Assembly (NCBI GenBank): GCA_010093515.1
Contig: MU001674.1
Location: 482,246-546,245 of the forward strand
Direction: 5' to 3'
From: Lineolata rhizophorae
Taxonomy: Eukaryota; Ascomycota; Dothideomycetes; Lineolatales; Lineolataceae
Length of the DNA stretch: 64,000 bases
Below, piece after piece: positions 43,227 to 55,107 of the stretch. Every line of letters begins with the position of its first letter. Position 1 is the stretch's first letter. Under the pieces are notes generated by a model, which saw only the letters and a list, made by a program, of their open reading frames with translations, had not been told where the DNA came from and ran no database searches. Made by a program: the position numbers and the translations under genes.

Positions 43227-44229
43227 CTACGAAAACTTCCAGCGGTGACCGCAGTTGGTGCACGAGCAAAACGTCGTCATCGGTTCGTCCGCGCTCCTCG
43301 TTTGCGCCTGCGTGTAACTGACCTTCTTCTGGTGGCATTTGCTGCAGGTAAGGCTGGCGGAGATGCTCTTCTCCTCCTGGGGCGTCATCGAGTTGTTCAT
43401 GTTCTCCTTCATAAGCTTCAGGTCCTCGGCGCGGCGCTCTGCCGATTTGAGCTCGTCGTGAGACATGACGGCGAAGCGAGCCGGTTCGATCTCGCCCGAG
43501 AGGACGCGCTTGCGCAGCTGCGGGTTCGATTTGTTTTTGAGATTCTGGTAGAGGGAGCGGATCTTGCCCTTGTACTCCGTCGACGTCTCCGGACGGTACT
43601 TGTTGAAGCACGCAAGCTCCACCTCGCGCGCGACGCGGAATACATCCTCCGGATCTGTCTGCTATTAGCCTGAAGACTGTCACGTGGTCGCGCATGTTGT
43701 TAGCTGAGAACTCACGCTCTTCCGACATATGCGACAGCCCGTCGTACATGAGCCGGAGGCAGTTATCCCGCACGGCGTTGCCCGTCACTCCGGTGTCCAC
43801 CTTATCCGCGGCCGCACTGCGCTGCTCCGGCGGGACCGTGTGCTTGGCCTTGGGCTTCGCCGCCGCGGAAGTCGCAGACGGCGCAGGCGATGGCGCCGGC
43901 GAAGCCCCGTTTGTCGTTGTCGCCGAGGCCGGGCGCGGGGTAGACGCGCCGCTCTCCTTGCCGCCCGGAGTACCGCCAGCGCGCCGTACGTCGGTTCGCC
44001 ACTTGCCGACGAGCTCAGAGGCGGTGCGCGCAACAGCCGGATCCTTGTGCTGCTTGACGCGGTTGACCGTGATACCGATGCGGGTCGAGCGCAGGAGGTC
44101 CTCGGATGCCTGCACGCCCCTGCGCAGGTCCTCGAGCAGGCCAAGTAACGTTGATGAGGGCTCGCCGCCTGTGAAGGCTTTGGTGAGAGCCTTGCCCTTC
44201 TCGTCAATGGCTTTCGCATTCATCGCCAT
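43227..44229 (-). CDS. dst1: Transcription elongation factor TFIIS
   Basis: Two exons, 44229-43716 and 43654-43227, encode 313 residues. The start has two close Mets (MAMNAK; 44229 and 44223). Domain I (residues 1-80) is the helical TFIIS N-terminal bundle (LLGLLEDLRRGVQASEDLLRSTRIG ... ASELVGKWR). A Ser/Pro/Ala-rich linker follows. Domain II binds Pol II (NCLRLMYDGL ... YKGKIRSLYQNLKNKSNPQLRKRVLSGEI). Domain III is a C-terminal zinc ribbon, CSKC...CTNC, with the acidic hairpin DEPMTTF that enters the Pol II active site and triggers RNA cleavage after backtracking. The length matches yeast Dst1 (309). The intron acceptor region has three AGs within 12 bp, and only the last keeps frame. It is divergent from eaf6. 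Confidence 0.95.
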
Positions 44230-45027
44230 GATATTCGGTGATGCACGGTCGAGATGGGTACGATTATAGCCTTCCCCTTGGAGAGAATCTGGAGATGCCG
44301 GACGAGGCGTAGCAACGTTCGTGGCGGGACGACTGCGATGGCGGATGTCGTTGGTCTTGTCGGTCGATGGGGTTGCGAAGGCGGGGAAGCAAACACTTGT
44401 GGTAAACGGCTGGCAAGGGCCCGCAGAGCCTCATTCGCTTATTAAGCCCGTCCCTTGACCGTTTGCACGCGACAGCCACATAGATGGTCGACAACCAACA
44501 ACTACTCGTCCGCAATGTACAATCGAGGTTCAAAGTGTGCAATTGGAACATAATTGAGCCGCATTCCCTCAGTCCGCACTTGTGTCCCAAACCAATCCAA
44601 CCCGGGGCGTGGAGACAGACAGACGACCTCTTGCACGCCCAAGACAAAACCTCAATCAATTTTGATTTATCAAAAACTTATTTTCAAAAATTACGAGTTG
44701 CCTCATGTGACACTCCAACTCCAGCACCTTCAGCTCTCACATGGAGTCTCAGATTGCGAATTTACCTGTTTTGTAAAACATGCAAACCACGTGACTTACC
44801 GACTCGGTTTAGGAAGGCTTGGCGCTGGGAAAATCAGGCCACCTCGGTGAAACCTAAAACCGCAGTGTTTACCCTTCAGCGTTCACACACCTGCGAGACT
44901 TTGGCTCGTCAACTTCTAGGAACCATCTTACCATCGAAACTCCGCTCCTTGACAGCTTCGTGAAGCAACTCTGACTTGAGGGATCGGACTTGTGAGGGGG
45001 CACCTGGTTTGCCTAGCGCTGCTCAAG
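44230..45027. promoter_or_regulatory. Divergent promoter region dst1 / eaf6
   Basis: About 800 bp between the divergent starts of TFIIS and Eaf6. The middle (about 44650-44800) is AT-richer. Both products act on transcribed chromatin, so shared control would make sense, but no named motif is visible. Confidence 0.45.
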
Positions 45028-45879
45028 ATGGCAGAAAATGCGCCTCCTGCGAACGCAGCCGCTAATGCGGGACCGGAAGGTGCGCGCGGCATGCCTTACT
45101 ACGAGAAACTGAGAAAGGACCTACGCGGCATCCTGCAGCGCAAAAGGGATCTGGACAACGAGTTGGTATGGGCGTTTAACGAAGCATCATCAATTCAAGA
45201 GAGATAAGGCACGCTTAGCTAAACCAAGTAATTTCTCACGCAGACAAAGCTTGAAGAGACGATCCACCAGGCCGAGTCGACGTACCTCGAGGAAACGACG
45301 GCCGGAAATATTATCAAGGGCTTCGACAATTACATCAAAGGCTCGGCTGGCGGAGCGGGGGCTGGTGGCTCAGGCGCCGGTACCTCGTCGCGCCGCAAAG
45401 CCGCCATTGGCGATCAAGACAGATTGTTCAGCAAAAGCTCGGCTGGCCCGCAGAATGTACGACCCCAAAAGGCTACCCCTCTGAAATGCAATATCGAAAC
45501 TTTTGGTGGTGTGTCGATGGACGGAAGCTGGGGTGTCCTTCGCTCTTGAAGGATTCCGCGGCCGAGCGTCCTCATGACAGTGGAACGGCGATTGCGCTGC
45601 TCTACCCCAGCCTCGCTTCTTGATGGAGGAAAGAACAACTGCTGACAGGACATGAGCGTGTAGGACTCGCCATTGCCGACATCGGCGCAGACGACACCGT
45701 CTCATGCACCCACACCGACATCTTCATTCCCAAGCGCTCGGGAGAGCAATCACCCAACCCCTACCAGCACCACGACGAGTAAGGGGGCTAGCAAGAAGAA
45801 GAAGGTGGCCGACAAGGACGACGAAGAGGCTGATGGAAAGCCTGCCAAGCGCGGCAAGATAACCTATGGTAGAGAGTGA
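45028..45879 (+). CDS. eaf6: NuA4 histone acetyltransferase subunit Eaf6
   Basis: Three exons (45028-45165, 45244-45456, 45664-45879) encode 188 residues. The conserved core is an N-terminal coiled coil, PYYEKLRKDLRGILQRKRDLDNEL, joined to TKLEETIHQAESTYLEETTAGNIIKGFDNYIKG. That second block is the near-invariant Eaf6 signature and binds the NuA4/NuA3 scaffold. A Gly/Ala/Ser-rich linker and a Ser/Thr/Pro-rich tail follow, ending in a Lys-rich cluster (KKKKVADKDDEE) and KRGKITYGRE. It acts in the nucleus as a small shared subunit of MYST-type acetyltransferase complexes. Intron 2 (207 bp) has two possible acceptors 15 bp apart; the upstream one brings an in-frame stop. The tail exon is supported by composition more than by strong homology. 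Confidence 0.88.
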
Positions 45880-48776
45880 GGGAGGGAACGTGGCAACCAT
45901 GTTTGACGACCGGGACCTGAGACAACGGTGCCGATCGTCAACCAGGAACCGCACGACGTCTCGAAGAATGGGGCAAAGATCACCGCTCGCCTGTGTCCCC
46001 GGCTGACACGAAAGTGTCGGCATGCGTGTACGCGCGTCCTCGCATCTCCAGAGGGAGGAAAGAGGGCCAGTCGGAGTTGCCGCGCGACAGGCGAGAAGGT
46101 TTATGCCGCATCCTGTGTATATTACTTTTCAGCGGTAGCTGAAGTAATTATATCGGGAAGGTGAATATGAGAGGTCTGACGGATGGCGCCAAGATTGGGC
46201 GCCAAAATGGAACAGGCCGTGGGCTTCCCGCCAGCGCGGAATGCAGACGGGCGGCAGCAGGGAAGCCAACCGCTCGATTGGATCAAAAGTGGCCGTTTCG
46301 GTGCAACTGCTGCACGCGCGTTTTCTGGTATACGTTTAGGGTTTTGCGGGGTTTGGGATCACCGGATCTTGGAAAGGTCTCGTGGGCCGCAAATCGTGTA
46401 CCCGAAGCTTCGGAACGGCGTGTGGTCGGTGACGGTTCGACACCGGCGATCCTTTTAGCCCTTTGGAAAAGGGCTGTTCCGTGGTTGGGCTGTGGTGCGT
46501 GCAACAGCGTTACGAGTTATCGCAGACGGCACTAGCCGAGTGCCGATCAACAATTTAAAGCAAGAGTAGTGCGTAAGCTCCTCGAGCTTCCCCGCAAGCT
46601 GCCTGGGTGTATACTTGAAACCGTGACAAGTGATCGACGCTTCGGACAGCTTTGTACACACAAGGAAACCAGAAGCAGGAGAACTTGGACCTGGAAACGT
46701 CCCGTGCAGTCTGCATCAGCTCGTTCCAGGCGGCTGCGAACCCCCACTTTGGGTTCGGCCCCTTCTATCAGATCGTCGCCAGCCATACCCAATGATCGAT
46801 CTTGAATCAACATTGTCCTGAACCTACTGCTGCATCTTAATGACCGTGCAGACCTGGCTACACCCACAAGTCTCTGCAGCGAGGATTCAGGGCGCGTGAT
46901 GGCAAACTAATGAATTCCATCATCATCAAGGCGTGCGCAAGCTAGAATACCATCTTCGAGAGGTTCGGGGGCGCGATTCCAACAACGGACAACGGGTTCC
47001 ATGCAGAGGTTCCGTTGGGCTCAGTTCGTCAAGTCCTGGACCCCGTATACGAAGTGATGTACCTGTAGTCACGAGCTCGAAGGGACGCGTTGTCCCGCTG
47101 CCAGGGGGCCAAACGGAAGCTTCCCCACGCTCGAACGGCGATTGCCCGGGAATTCGAGGCGTACCTGGCGGTGGCGATCTCGCCCGGCGCGGCCACTAGA
47201 CGGCGCCAGCTCGATCAAACGCGCGCATGCTGAGTGGCCGTGGCCGTCTGACCGTCCACTCGTCTTGTGCCGGCGTAGAATCCGACGCAACGCAACGGGT
47301 CGTCATCGAATTTCCTTATCGAAGTTAGGCACGAGTTACACAACGGCCCGACGTGGGCTTTCAAGGCGGCTGGCCGGAAACGAAACCCCCTTCCCCCCCC
47401 CCCCCCCATTTTTGTCATTCACAAGGGCTCGGACACCCTGTACCAAGATGTATGTACTCGATACATACTGCCCACCACGTCGTTGTAGGTAGGCAGTACA
47501 TACCTCGGCGTGCGTGCCCTACCCCTCCGCGCGCGCGCCAAGGCCCCCGCCTTCACTATTCCCGAAGGGCACTGACGCCAACCTAAAGCCCGCCCGGCGG
47601 GCCCTTGTCCGTCCGGGATGTAACGTCTAGCAGGGTTACACTAAGGTAGTGGGCAGCTAAGGTAGTGGGCAGCTAAGCAAGTCCAATGGGCACGCGGCCG
47701 TTGCTGCGCGTGTACGTACTCACCCTCTGCCTTTCTCCGACCTCGCAAGGCTCCTCGTAGAGTAGGTGAGCGTGTCTGGAGCTTGCAGGCGCGCGGACGA
47801 GGCCCCGCCGTTCTCCGCAGCACCGGCCAACGGCAGCAGCGGGCGGAGCCCGAGGCAGAGAAGCAAGTGAGGAGAAGAGAGCCACACCGGCGTAAATGCG
47901 ATGACATTCCCTTTCGAGCATGTCCATGCCGGCGTGGACGATTGAGTCCCTGTTGCCCTTGTGCCCGAGCGCCCAAAGTCGCCGCCGTCCCCTTCCTCCT
48001 TTCCTCATTCTTTAAACTACACCCCCACCCCCCGGCTGAAAAACGCTCTGCCACGCCCTCCCCCTCCCCTGCCCTGCCCTCCCCTCCCTGGTCTCCGCGG
48101 CCGCAGGGCTGCGACAACGCGGGGGTGGGTGCGCTGTCGAAATGACGCAGGGCAAACAAGGGTGCAGCGCGAACAACGTCGGGATGGGAAAAGAAAAAGG
48201 CGTGGCAGCGCAGGGCAGGGCGGCGCCAAAGCGCAGGGCAGGCGGGTTGGCGCATACATACCTACATACATACTGTGTTACCTACGTAGGGCACGCAGGA
48301 CATGGGGGAAGAGGCGAGGCAGCCTGACGCGCAGCCACGGCAGCAACATTTTGATGGCAACAGGACAAGCAGCCAAAAGCAGCAGCCAGCCCCCATCGTC
48401 ACCCGTCACCATCACGACGCTGCCAACAATGATGCTGCTGTTGCTGCCGGCCTCCGCGCCTCCCCCCCTCTCCCTCTTCCGGGGCCGGGGGACCTGCACG
48501 TAGGTAGAATGCACGTATGTATGTATGTACTACGTATGTAGGTAGGCGCAAGCCAGGGTAGCCAACCCGCCCGCCCCCAACGCGCGCCACGAGGAACAAG
48601 CAAAATCGCGAGGCGGGAACGACCGTCTCTTCTCGCGGTCTGAATCAAACACGCGCCAGCGTCTCCCTTTGCCGGGGCCAAGAGCGGAGCCCGCGGACCC
48701 TGCTCAGGGAGGGCGGGCCGGCGCCGTGGTTCGCCCGCGCCGCGCAAGTTGTGCGGTCAGCCAAGACTCAAGACTC

Positions 48777-48838
48777 TCTCCCCTCTCCCCCTCTCTCCTC
48801 TCTCTCTCTCTTTCTCTTTCTCTTTCTCTTTCTCTCTC
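48777..48838. repeat. CT/CTTT microsatellite
   Basis: About 62 bp of nearly pure pyrimidine on the + strand, built of CTCT and four CTTTCT-type units. A related CT tract lies at 56339-56371 and a short one at 60139-60155. Confidence 0.9.
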
Positions 48839-50306
48839 GTGCCGACCGGGGGGTGTGTGAGTGGAGTGGAGTGGAGGGGAAGGGAGTGGGGAAAGAACCA
48901 GGCAAGGGAGCGCGCAACGTCAAGCAGGCTGTTCTCCCGCCGGGCGCCCCCTCCCAATCGCCAAAGGCGCTGCGTCCGATGGCGTCAATGGCGTCACTGT
49001 GCGCGGCGCGGGCTGCGCCGCTAGCCCCGATACGCTGCTAGCGCAGGACCCTGATCTGCACGGGAGATTTTTGTTTTTGTTTTTTTCGCTGCGCTTCGTT
49101 GACTTCGGGCGCGGGAGGGCGGGTCCAAGGGGGAGGGGGTCCTCCATCCGGACCAATCAGGTGGCGCCGCGCTAGCAGGCTGCGGGCTGGGGGGGGAGGG
49201 GTTAGGTGCTGCCTACGTAGTGAGGACCGCCAAGGGTTGCTACGGCCCCGCCAAGGAATGCCGGCGCTGCGTCGCTGAGATGCCGGGGGGCTTGGCGCTG
49301 GTGCTTACCTCGAGCCTTAATCCGAGGGGGGGTGTCCGTGTGGTGGAAGTGCATACGTAGACATTACGGTGGAGGCTGCGCGCGGCTTTGCGCTCCGGAG
49401 CATGGTTGGGCGCCGGGCACCCGTTGCGGTTCATACGAGGCCCTTCTTTCTTTGCTCTCGTCGTTCTAGTAAACCGTGGAACCAGCGGCGTTGGAGGAAG
49501 AGTGGGTCCGGTTCGGAGGTGATTTTTGATCTCTCCACATGAGGCGGTCCGTCTGCCTTCATGATGCTAGCTTTGAATGGCGCACCCGGCCACTAGTTTG
49601 TCAACGACTTAGCCCCAGGTGGCAGACTCAAAAGCTAGATGAGTGTGACGGACGTAGAGCTGTGTGCTAGGTTATAGATAGGAAACCTGCCACTGTACAT
49701 CTCCCTAGATGTCCTCCAGGGGCACGAACAGTGGACAATTATAGCATATGATGAAATTCGTGCTCACAAAACCAAGCCAAAACGACATCCGCGTGGCTTG
49801 GACAAGCACCGCGGTCGATCAAGCAAGCGTGTGAGGCTGAGAGCGGCAAACAAGGCAGCAAGTGAGGCTGAATCCACTCGTCCCGAAGGGTCTCACTCGT
49901 TTCACTTGTTAGCAGGTCGTTCACTGCCCTCCAACCGTCAACGTCAGCAGCAGGTCCTGCCTCAGGAACCCCCCAGCGCCAGAGCTCTTGGAAACTCGCA
50001 CCCATCGTAACCGCAACGACTAGATGCCCGCTTCAGCAGCGCCAGCGACCGGTGTGCCCCCCCCTAGTGACGACGCCAACAACAACGCCAGCCATTGTCT
50101 TCCTTCCCAGCTGCTCTCCCCGCCGGCGCGGCTCCGCCTTCGCGCGCCCGAAGCAAAAGGAACCCAAATGACGTCCTCCATCCCCCCCACCTGCGGCGAG
50201 AAAGTTTTCCCCCGCCGCTCGAGCCAGCGCCCGACCAGTCCCCGCGGTTCGCAGCGGCGCCGCCCACGGGCCGCCCACCGGGCTCACCCTGGCGACTTTC
50301 GAATGG

Positions 50307-50332
50307 GAGAGAGAGAGAGAGAGAGGGGGGGG
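50307..50332. repeat. GA microsatellite followed by G run
   Basis: Ten GA units run into a poly-G stretch. A second purine tract of GAGAGG type lies at about 50600-50630. Confidence 0.85.
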
Positions 50333-52452
50333 GCCTACTTGGCGGCGACGGGCGAAGGGGAGGGGCGGGTTGTGCGCAGAGGCCGGCCGAGGCGGGCGCC
50401 TTGGCCGACAACCCCCCCGGAAAAAGTAAACCGGGACCAAGCACCGGCGCTAGGCTGGCGCCGTGGCTGGGCGCGGGACGCCTTGCCTTGGGGTATGTAC
50501 CTACGTACTTGCCGCCGCCGCGGCAGCGGCGGCGGCGGCTCTCGACGGCCGCGCAAAACGGAAGGCGACAAAAAACACAAGGCCCGGATACGTAGGGGAG
50601 CGAGAACGAGAGAGGGAGAGGGAGAGGGGCCGCGAGCGAGTCTCGCGCTTCGGGTGGAACATTGCCCAGTTACTACTAGCGCGCAGGGTAGCAACGAACG
50701 CTCCTACAGGCCCCAGTGCTGCGTCGCGGAGCGTTCCCTTCTGGTTGCCCCAAGCGGCCTTTGCGCCGTCCGGGTTGGGCTGGCTGGCTAGCTACATGGC
50801 TGGATTGGCCATTAGCGGGCTGTGTAGGCGACCTGTCTAGTACACATAGTCGCTGCCTCCGGTGGGCCCCGCACTGCGGTGGGCCGCCTGCAATGCGATG
50901 CCATGCGATGCGCTTGCGGGTCCCCTCCTCACTCCCTCTCTGCTTCGCGCACGCCCACCGACCTGTCCCGTTCCCCGGCCTCATGCGCAATGACGGGCCC
51001 AGTATTTCCCAGGCGCCTTTTACATTGTGCGCCGCACGGCCGGGAGATGCAAAGACAGGTGGCGATGGCTTTGCGCCTAGCCGAGGGCGACGGAGCCTGT
51101 ACGGAGCTGGGCGGGCGCCGAGGGTGGTGCTGACCCTACTCTAAAGTACCTGCGCCAAGGCGCCTTTGGGGCCCCGTCATGGGGAACAACAATTCGATCC
51201 ATTCCAATTCTGCATCCCTTCGGAGAAAGTTGGCTCTAGCGCCGGAAAATATGCTGGGCTGGTGAATGTCACCGCGATCCAACGCCGGACATCACTTCCA
51301 CACAGGAAAGCGGAGCACGAAGCAATCGGAAACTGAAGGGTGCATTCTAGCTGGATTAACTCTAGAAGTGTGATAACACTCCCCAAAAATCCTCGCCCTA
51401 GATACCTGCGCATTCGCGTTTGTACCATCCGTCATCAAATAATGGATTACAAATATCCCTCCCAAACAAACCCTTCCCGCCATGAACCGACCATTCTCCA
51501 GCGGTACATCCTTCCACCCATGGGACGGAGAACGTGAATGTGAGACGAGCCATTCGACGCCTCCGTCGCCCTCTCTCCATCACTAGACTACTATCGTACA
51601 TTAGAGTGGGAAGCTCGACGGAGCTTTCCCACGCCAAAACGACAAAATCGGGAAAAGTGTCTAAACACCTCGAAACAAGTGAAAGCCAGAGCCGCACCAA
51701 GAAAAAGCAGAAACCAAAACAAGTCGCTTCGCAAAAAAAAAAAAAAAAATAACAAAAAGCAGAGACGGCAGACCAGAAATTAAGGGAGACTAATAATACA
51801 CACGGCTTTTGGTGTCCTCTCCTCACATCTCTCTTTCTCGGAAAGCCCAGCGGTGAGCGAAAGGAAACAAATCATGAAACACCGACCAAACCGCAAAAGG
51901 CTTAACGTAAACCTCCTCTTTCCGTCCAAACCCACCCACCCTAAAAAAAAAAGAACTCCAGTTTGATCTTCCCCTTTTCCGCGCGCGCACGCTCAGGAGG
52001 GTATACGTAATGAATGTCTAGAAATTAAAAATAGTACTCTGGCACCCGGCTTGTGGGGGGGGGGAGGATAGCGGCAAGATAACAGAAATTCCAAAGACGA
52101 AGAACAGCACGTCTTCAGGCCGTAACGTCTTCGTGAGAGAACAGAGTGAAAATAGGGGGGAAGAGAAAAAAAAAAAAAAGATAACAAGATTAACGACCTA
52201 GTTTGGTTGAGTGTGGTACAACCTTAACCGGGTGTCGGATATCTCGGGAAACACGGCGCTCGAAAACTCGGGACAAAGGCGTCATCGAGGCAACGAGATC
52301 AGTGAATTCGTAGCTCGAAGGGACAATACCAATCGTGTTGTGTTTTTTTTTTTTCTTTGCTTCCGTTCACAAGGAATCTGTTTCGTTTTCCTGCGTTCCT
52401 TCCTCTCTTTTTTTACTTTTGTCTGCTTGCAATCTGCGGCGCCGTTTTCTTT

Positions 52453-53757
52453 TTACATGTCGTCAGGGGACGGGTGGTCGCGCTCGCCCTTGTGGACTTT
52501 CTTGTGTCGTCGCAAGTTGGACACGACCGAGAAGTGACGGCCGCAGCCCTCGACCTCGCAGGCAAATGCTATGAGAAAAGCGTTAGATAAAATGTCGTGA
52601 AAGAAAAAAACTTTTTTAAAAAAATAAAAAAAAATAAAAAAAAAAACTCAACGCATATGCTGCGAAATGAACGTACGCTTTTCGCCAGTGTGGCTGTACA
52701 TGTGCGTCTGCAACGAGCTGGGCCGCGTGAAGCGCTTGTCGCAGATCTTGCACTTGTGCTTCTTCTGCGACGTGGTCGAGACCTTGGAGTTGAAGTGGCT
52801 CATCATGCTCTGGGGCGACGGGGGCGGGACCGGGACGGTGGCCCCGACCAGGGCCGGCGGCGGCGGCAGCGTGCGGCTGCCCGACGGCTCGACCGACTCG
52901 GACGCCGAGCTGTAGTCGGTGACGGAGTCGCCGACCGAGCCGTTGTAGTAGGACGGGTACGTGCTGGCCGACGAGATGGACGAGTGCGCCGAGTGCGCCG
53001 ACGGGAAGCCGTACGAGTCGGTCGACCCCCGCGGATTGCCGCCGTAGATGTTGCGCGGCGTCATGTCCGTCTGGCTCATGGCCACCATCCCCCGGCTGGC
53101 GTCGAGCGCGTCGCTGAAGCTGTTGCGGTGACCCTGGGGCCCGGCGGCCGCGGCGTTCATTCTGTTGTTCAAGTCAACCATCGAGTCCCGGCGCTGCTTT
53201 TGAGATTCCACGGGCGAGCCAAGGAACGTGGTCGAGGGTACTGACGGTTGAGACGAGCGGCGGCCCTGGTCCACTGCCTGCTGCGGCTGCTGTTGCTGCT
53301 GATACTGGAACGGGCTCCGGCTGCTTCCGTAGTCCATGGCGTACTGGGGGGCGGAGGTGGGCGCAAAGGTCGCCGAGTTGGGGGACGCGGACGAGGTGAA
53401 CCCTCCGGCCGCGAAGTTCCTCGTCGTCGCCATGAGCGGATCTTGAATTGGGTCAAGTGAGTTTGTTGTCGCGAACGTGCCGGCAGGGAGAGAACTACCT
53501 GCTCCTATTGAAGGCGCCGACACCGAGACACTGGCGTAGGGGTTTGAGACAGCCGTCGTCCGCGACGCCTGCTGGGTGCTGTTGTCGTAGGTGCCGACAT
53601 TCGGCGCCAATGAGCTCGGGTAGGCCTGGGAGGTCGCCGGTGCAGCAGTCGCGGGCGACGCCGACACCCACGGGTTCGTGAATTGAGGCTGATAACGAAT
53701 GCTGTCGTACCCCATGCTCATCTGCGAATGCTGGCGACTGTCGACTGCCATAGCCAT
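52453..53757 (-). CDS. flbC: C2H2 zinc-finger transcription factor, FlbC-like (conidiation)
   Basis: Two exons, 53757-52677 and 52568-52453, encode 398 residues, ending in TAA at 52453-52455. The intron (108 bp) contains a long poly-T-type run on the coding strand. The N-terminal 330 residues are Ser/Pro/Ala/Gln-rich and disordered, with a Gln stretch (YQQQQQPQQ). Two adjacent C2H2 fingers close the protein: CKIC...H...H at about 335-355 and CEVEGC...H...H at about 364-386, joined by the linker HTGEKP. The finger block KRFTRPSSLQTHMYSHTGEKPF...GCGRHFSVVSNLRRHKKVHKG matches what I recall for FlbC, an activator of asexual development (brlA pathway) in Aspergillus with orthologs in Sordariomycetes. 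A role in conidiation is inference from that. About 10 kb of non-coding DNA lies upstream of its start, as expected for a heavily controlled regulator. Confidence 0.8.
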
Positions 53758-55062
53758 AACGAATTAAGGACGGGCTGATCCAGGTTGGAGGATAGGTCGT
53801 ATGTAAGTGCGTGGCGCAAAACGTATATAAAAGCGTGGGCGGGTGACAAGAATTAGTTGGTAGTGGTGTTGTCGTCGGATGTTGCTGGCGGGGGAGGGGG
53901 AAAGTGGTTTTGATGTTCGTTGTTGAAGTTCGGGCAAGAAGAGCTCGCCCAGACAAGACGTTCCTGGGACGAATGTCGCAAGCTGCGCTAAACAAAGGCT
54001 GATCGGCTCGTGGGGATCAGCGAGCTTTTTGAAGTTGGCGGTTGCACGGGGCGGAAGGTCCCCGCCGAGGGACGAGCTTCCAACACCGGGATAGCAAGAG
54101 CAGTCGTAAGCTTGCAGATGGGTCGGTCACGCCTCCGCCGCCAGATCGGAAACGCTAAAGCGGAGGCAGGGCGGGAGGGGGGCTGTCGCGGAGCGGGAGC
54201 GCTGAGTGGCCGAGGGCTTCGATGGGCGGTTTCAAGCAAGCGCGGCGATGATGTGGAAACGTCGTCGGCGGACGACAGCTGGGCCGGGAGAGTGCCGGGG
54301 GGAGGGGGGAGCAGGTAGGGCAAAGGCAGATTGGGCCCTGACGCAGGCTGGACGGATGGAGCGAAGATCAGAGGGTGGTTACGAGTTCTTGGGGCGGGAG
54401 GCAAAAGTTCTGGCGGAGGGAGCACATTGGAAGGAGGGCAGGCAAGCGTTGCAGATCGAGGGGGACGAGCGGGTCTGATATGGACTTTGTGTCTGGGGGT
54501 CCGGGGATAGCACGCGCAGCAGCGAAGGCAGAGGGAGAATCGACGTAAAGCCGCTTCGCTCACGGGCGCTGCATCATAGCTCATCGGCGGCGGCGCTAGA
54601 GAGAGATGGCCGCGGCGGGCGGCCGGGGGCAGGGTTCGCGCGGCGTGCGTGTGTGGGGTGCGGCCAGCCCAGCGCCGGGCGCCCGTGCCCTTTGCCCACC
54701 ACACCCCCCCCCCCGGCGGCCCCTGCCCTCCCCGGCGCGGCGCAAGCCAGGCCCAAGACGCCCCCGACGGCCCCCGGACCCCTGCCCGACCGCCCCGTCA
54801 GAGCCCGCCAGCGTTGCGCGTCCCGCGTCGCTCTTCCGCCCAAAAGCCAAGGGCGCCGCGTCCGCCCGCCACCACCACCGCCAGCACCGCTCCCCCAAGC
54901 CCCCCCTCTCCCCTCCGAGTCCGCTGGAGGACGAAGCACGCCGAGCACGGGGCAGCGGCGCCCGGCAGGTACATGCTACCCGCGGCAATAGCAGCGTTGC
55001 GACGCCGCCAATAAGGGGTCTGCCTAGCACGCTCCTTTTCAGGTGGGAACAGAAGAGAGAGG

Positions 55063-55066
<4 letters not shown>

Positions 55067-55104
<38 letters not shown>
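55067..55104. repeat. (CA)19 microsatellite
   Basis: Nineteen uninterrupted CA units on the + strand, in the non-coding DNA upstream of the flbC-like gene. Confidence 0.98.

Positions 55105-55107
<3 letters not shown>

Larger units (their letters stand above)
45880..52452. other. 6.6-kb gene-empty, low-complexity region
   Basis: No gene is supported between eaf6 and the stop of the flbC-like gene. From about 47350 to 51150 it is very GC-rich, with a C17 run (47391-47407), CT-rich microsatellite, GA runs and scattered TAC(C)TACGTA motifs. The last 1.2 kb (51200-52450) is AT-richer with poly-A runs and looks like the 3' side of the flbC-like gene. Open frames here overlap in many frames on both strands and lack consistent bias. 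Confidence 0.5.

Noticed and set aside
46370-46455. Possible tRNA: GGTTCGACACC resembles a B box
   Set aside because: The T stem has a mismatch, no matching acceptor stem or A box is found 70-75 bp upstream, and no anticodon arm forms.
49739-50005. 88-residue minus-strand frame with fairly normal composition
   Set aside because: No family recognised, isolated in low-complexity DNA and no splice continuation; too weak to call.
53988-54704. 238-residue minus-strand frame upstream of the flbC-like gene
   Set aside because: Pro/Arg-rich translation of GC-rich promoter DNA, with competing open frames on the other strand.
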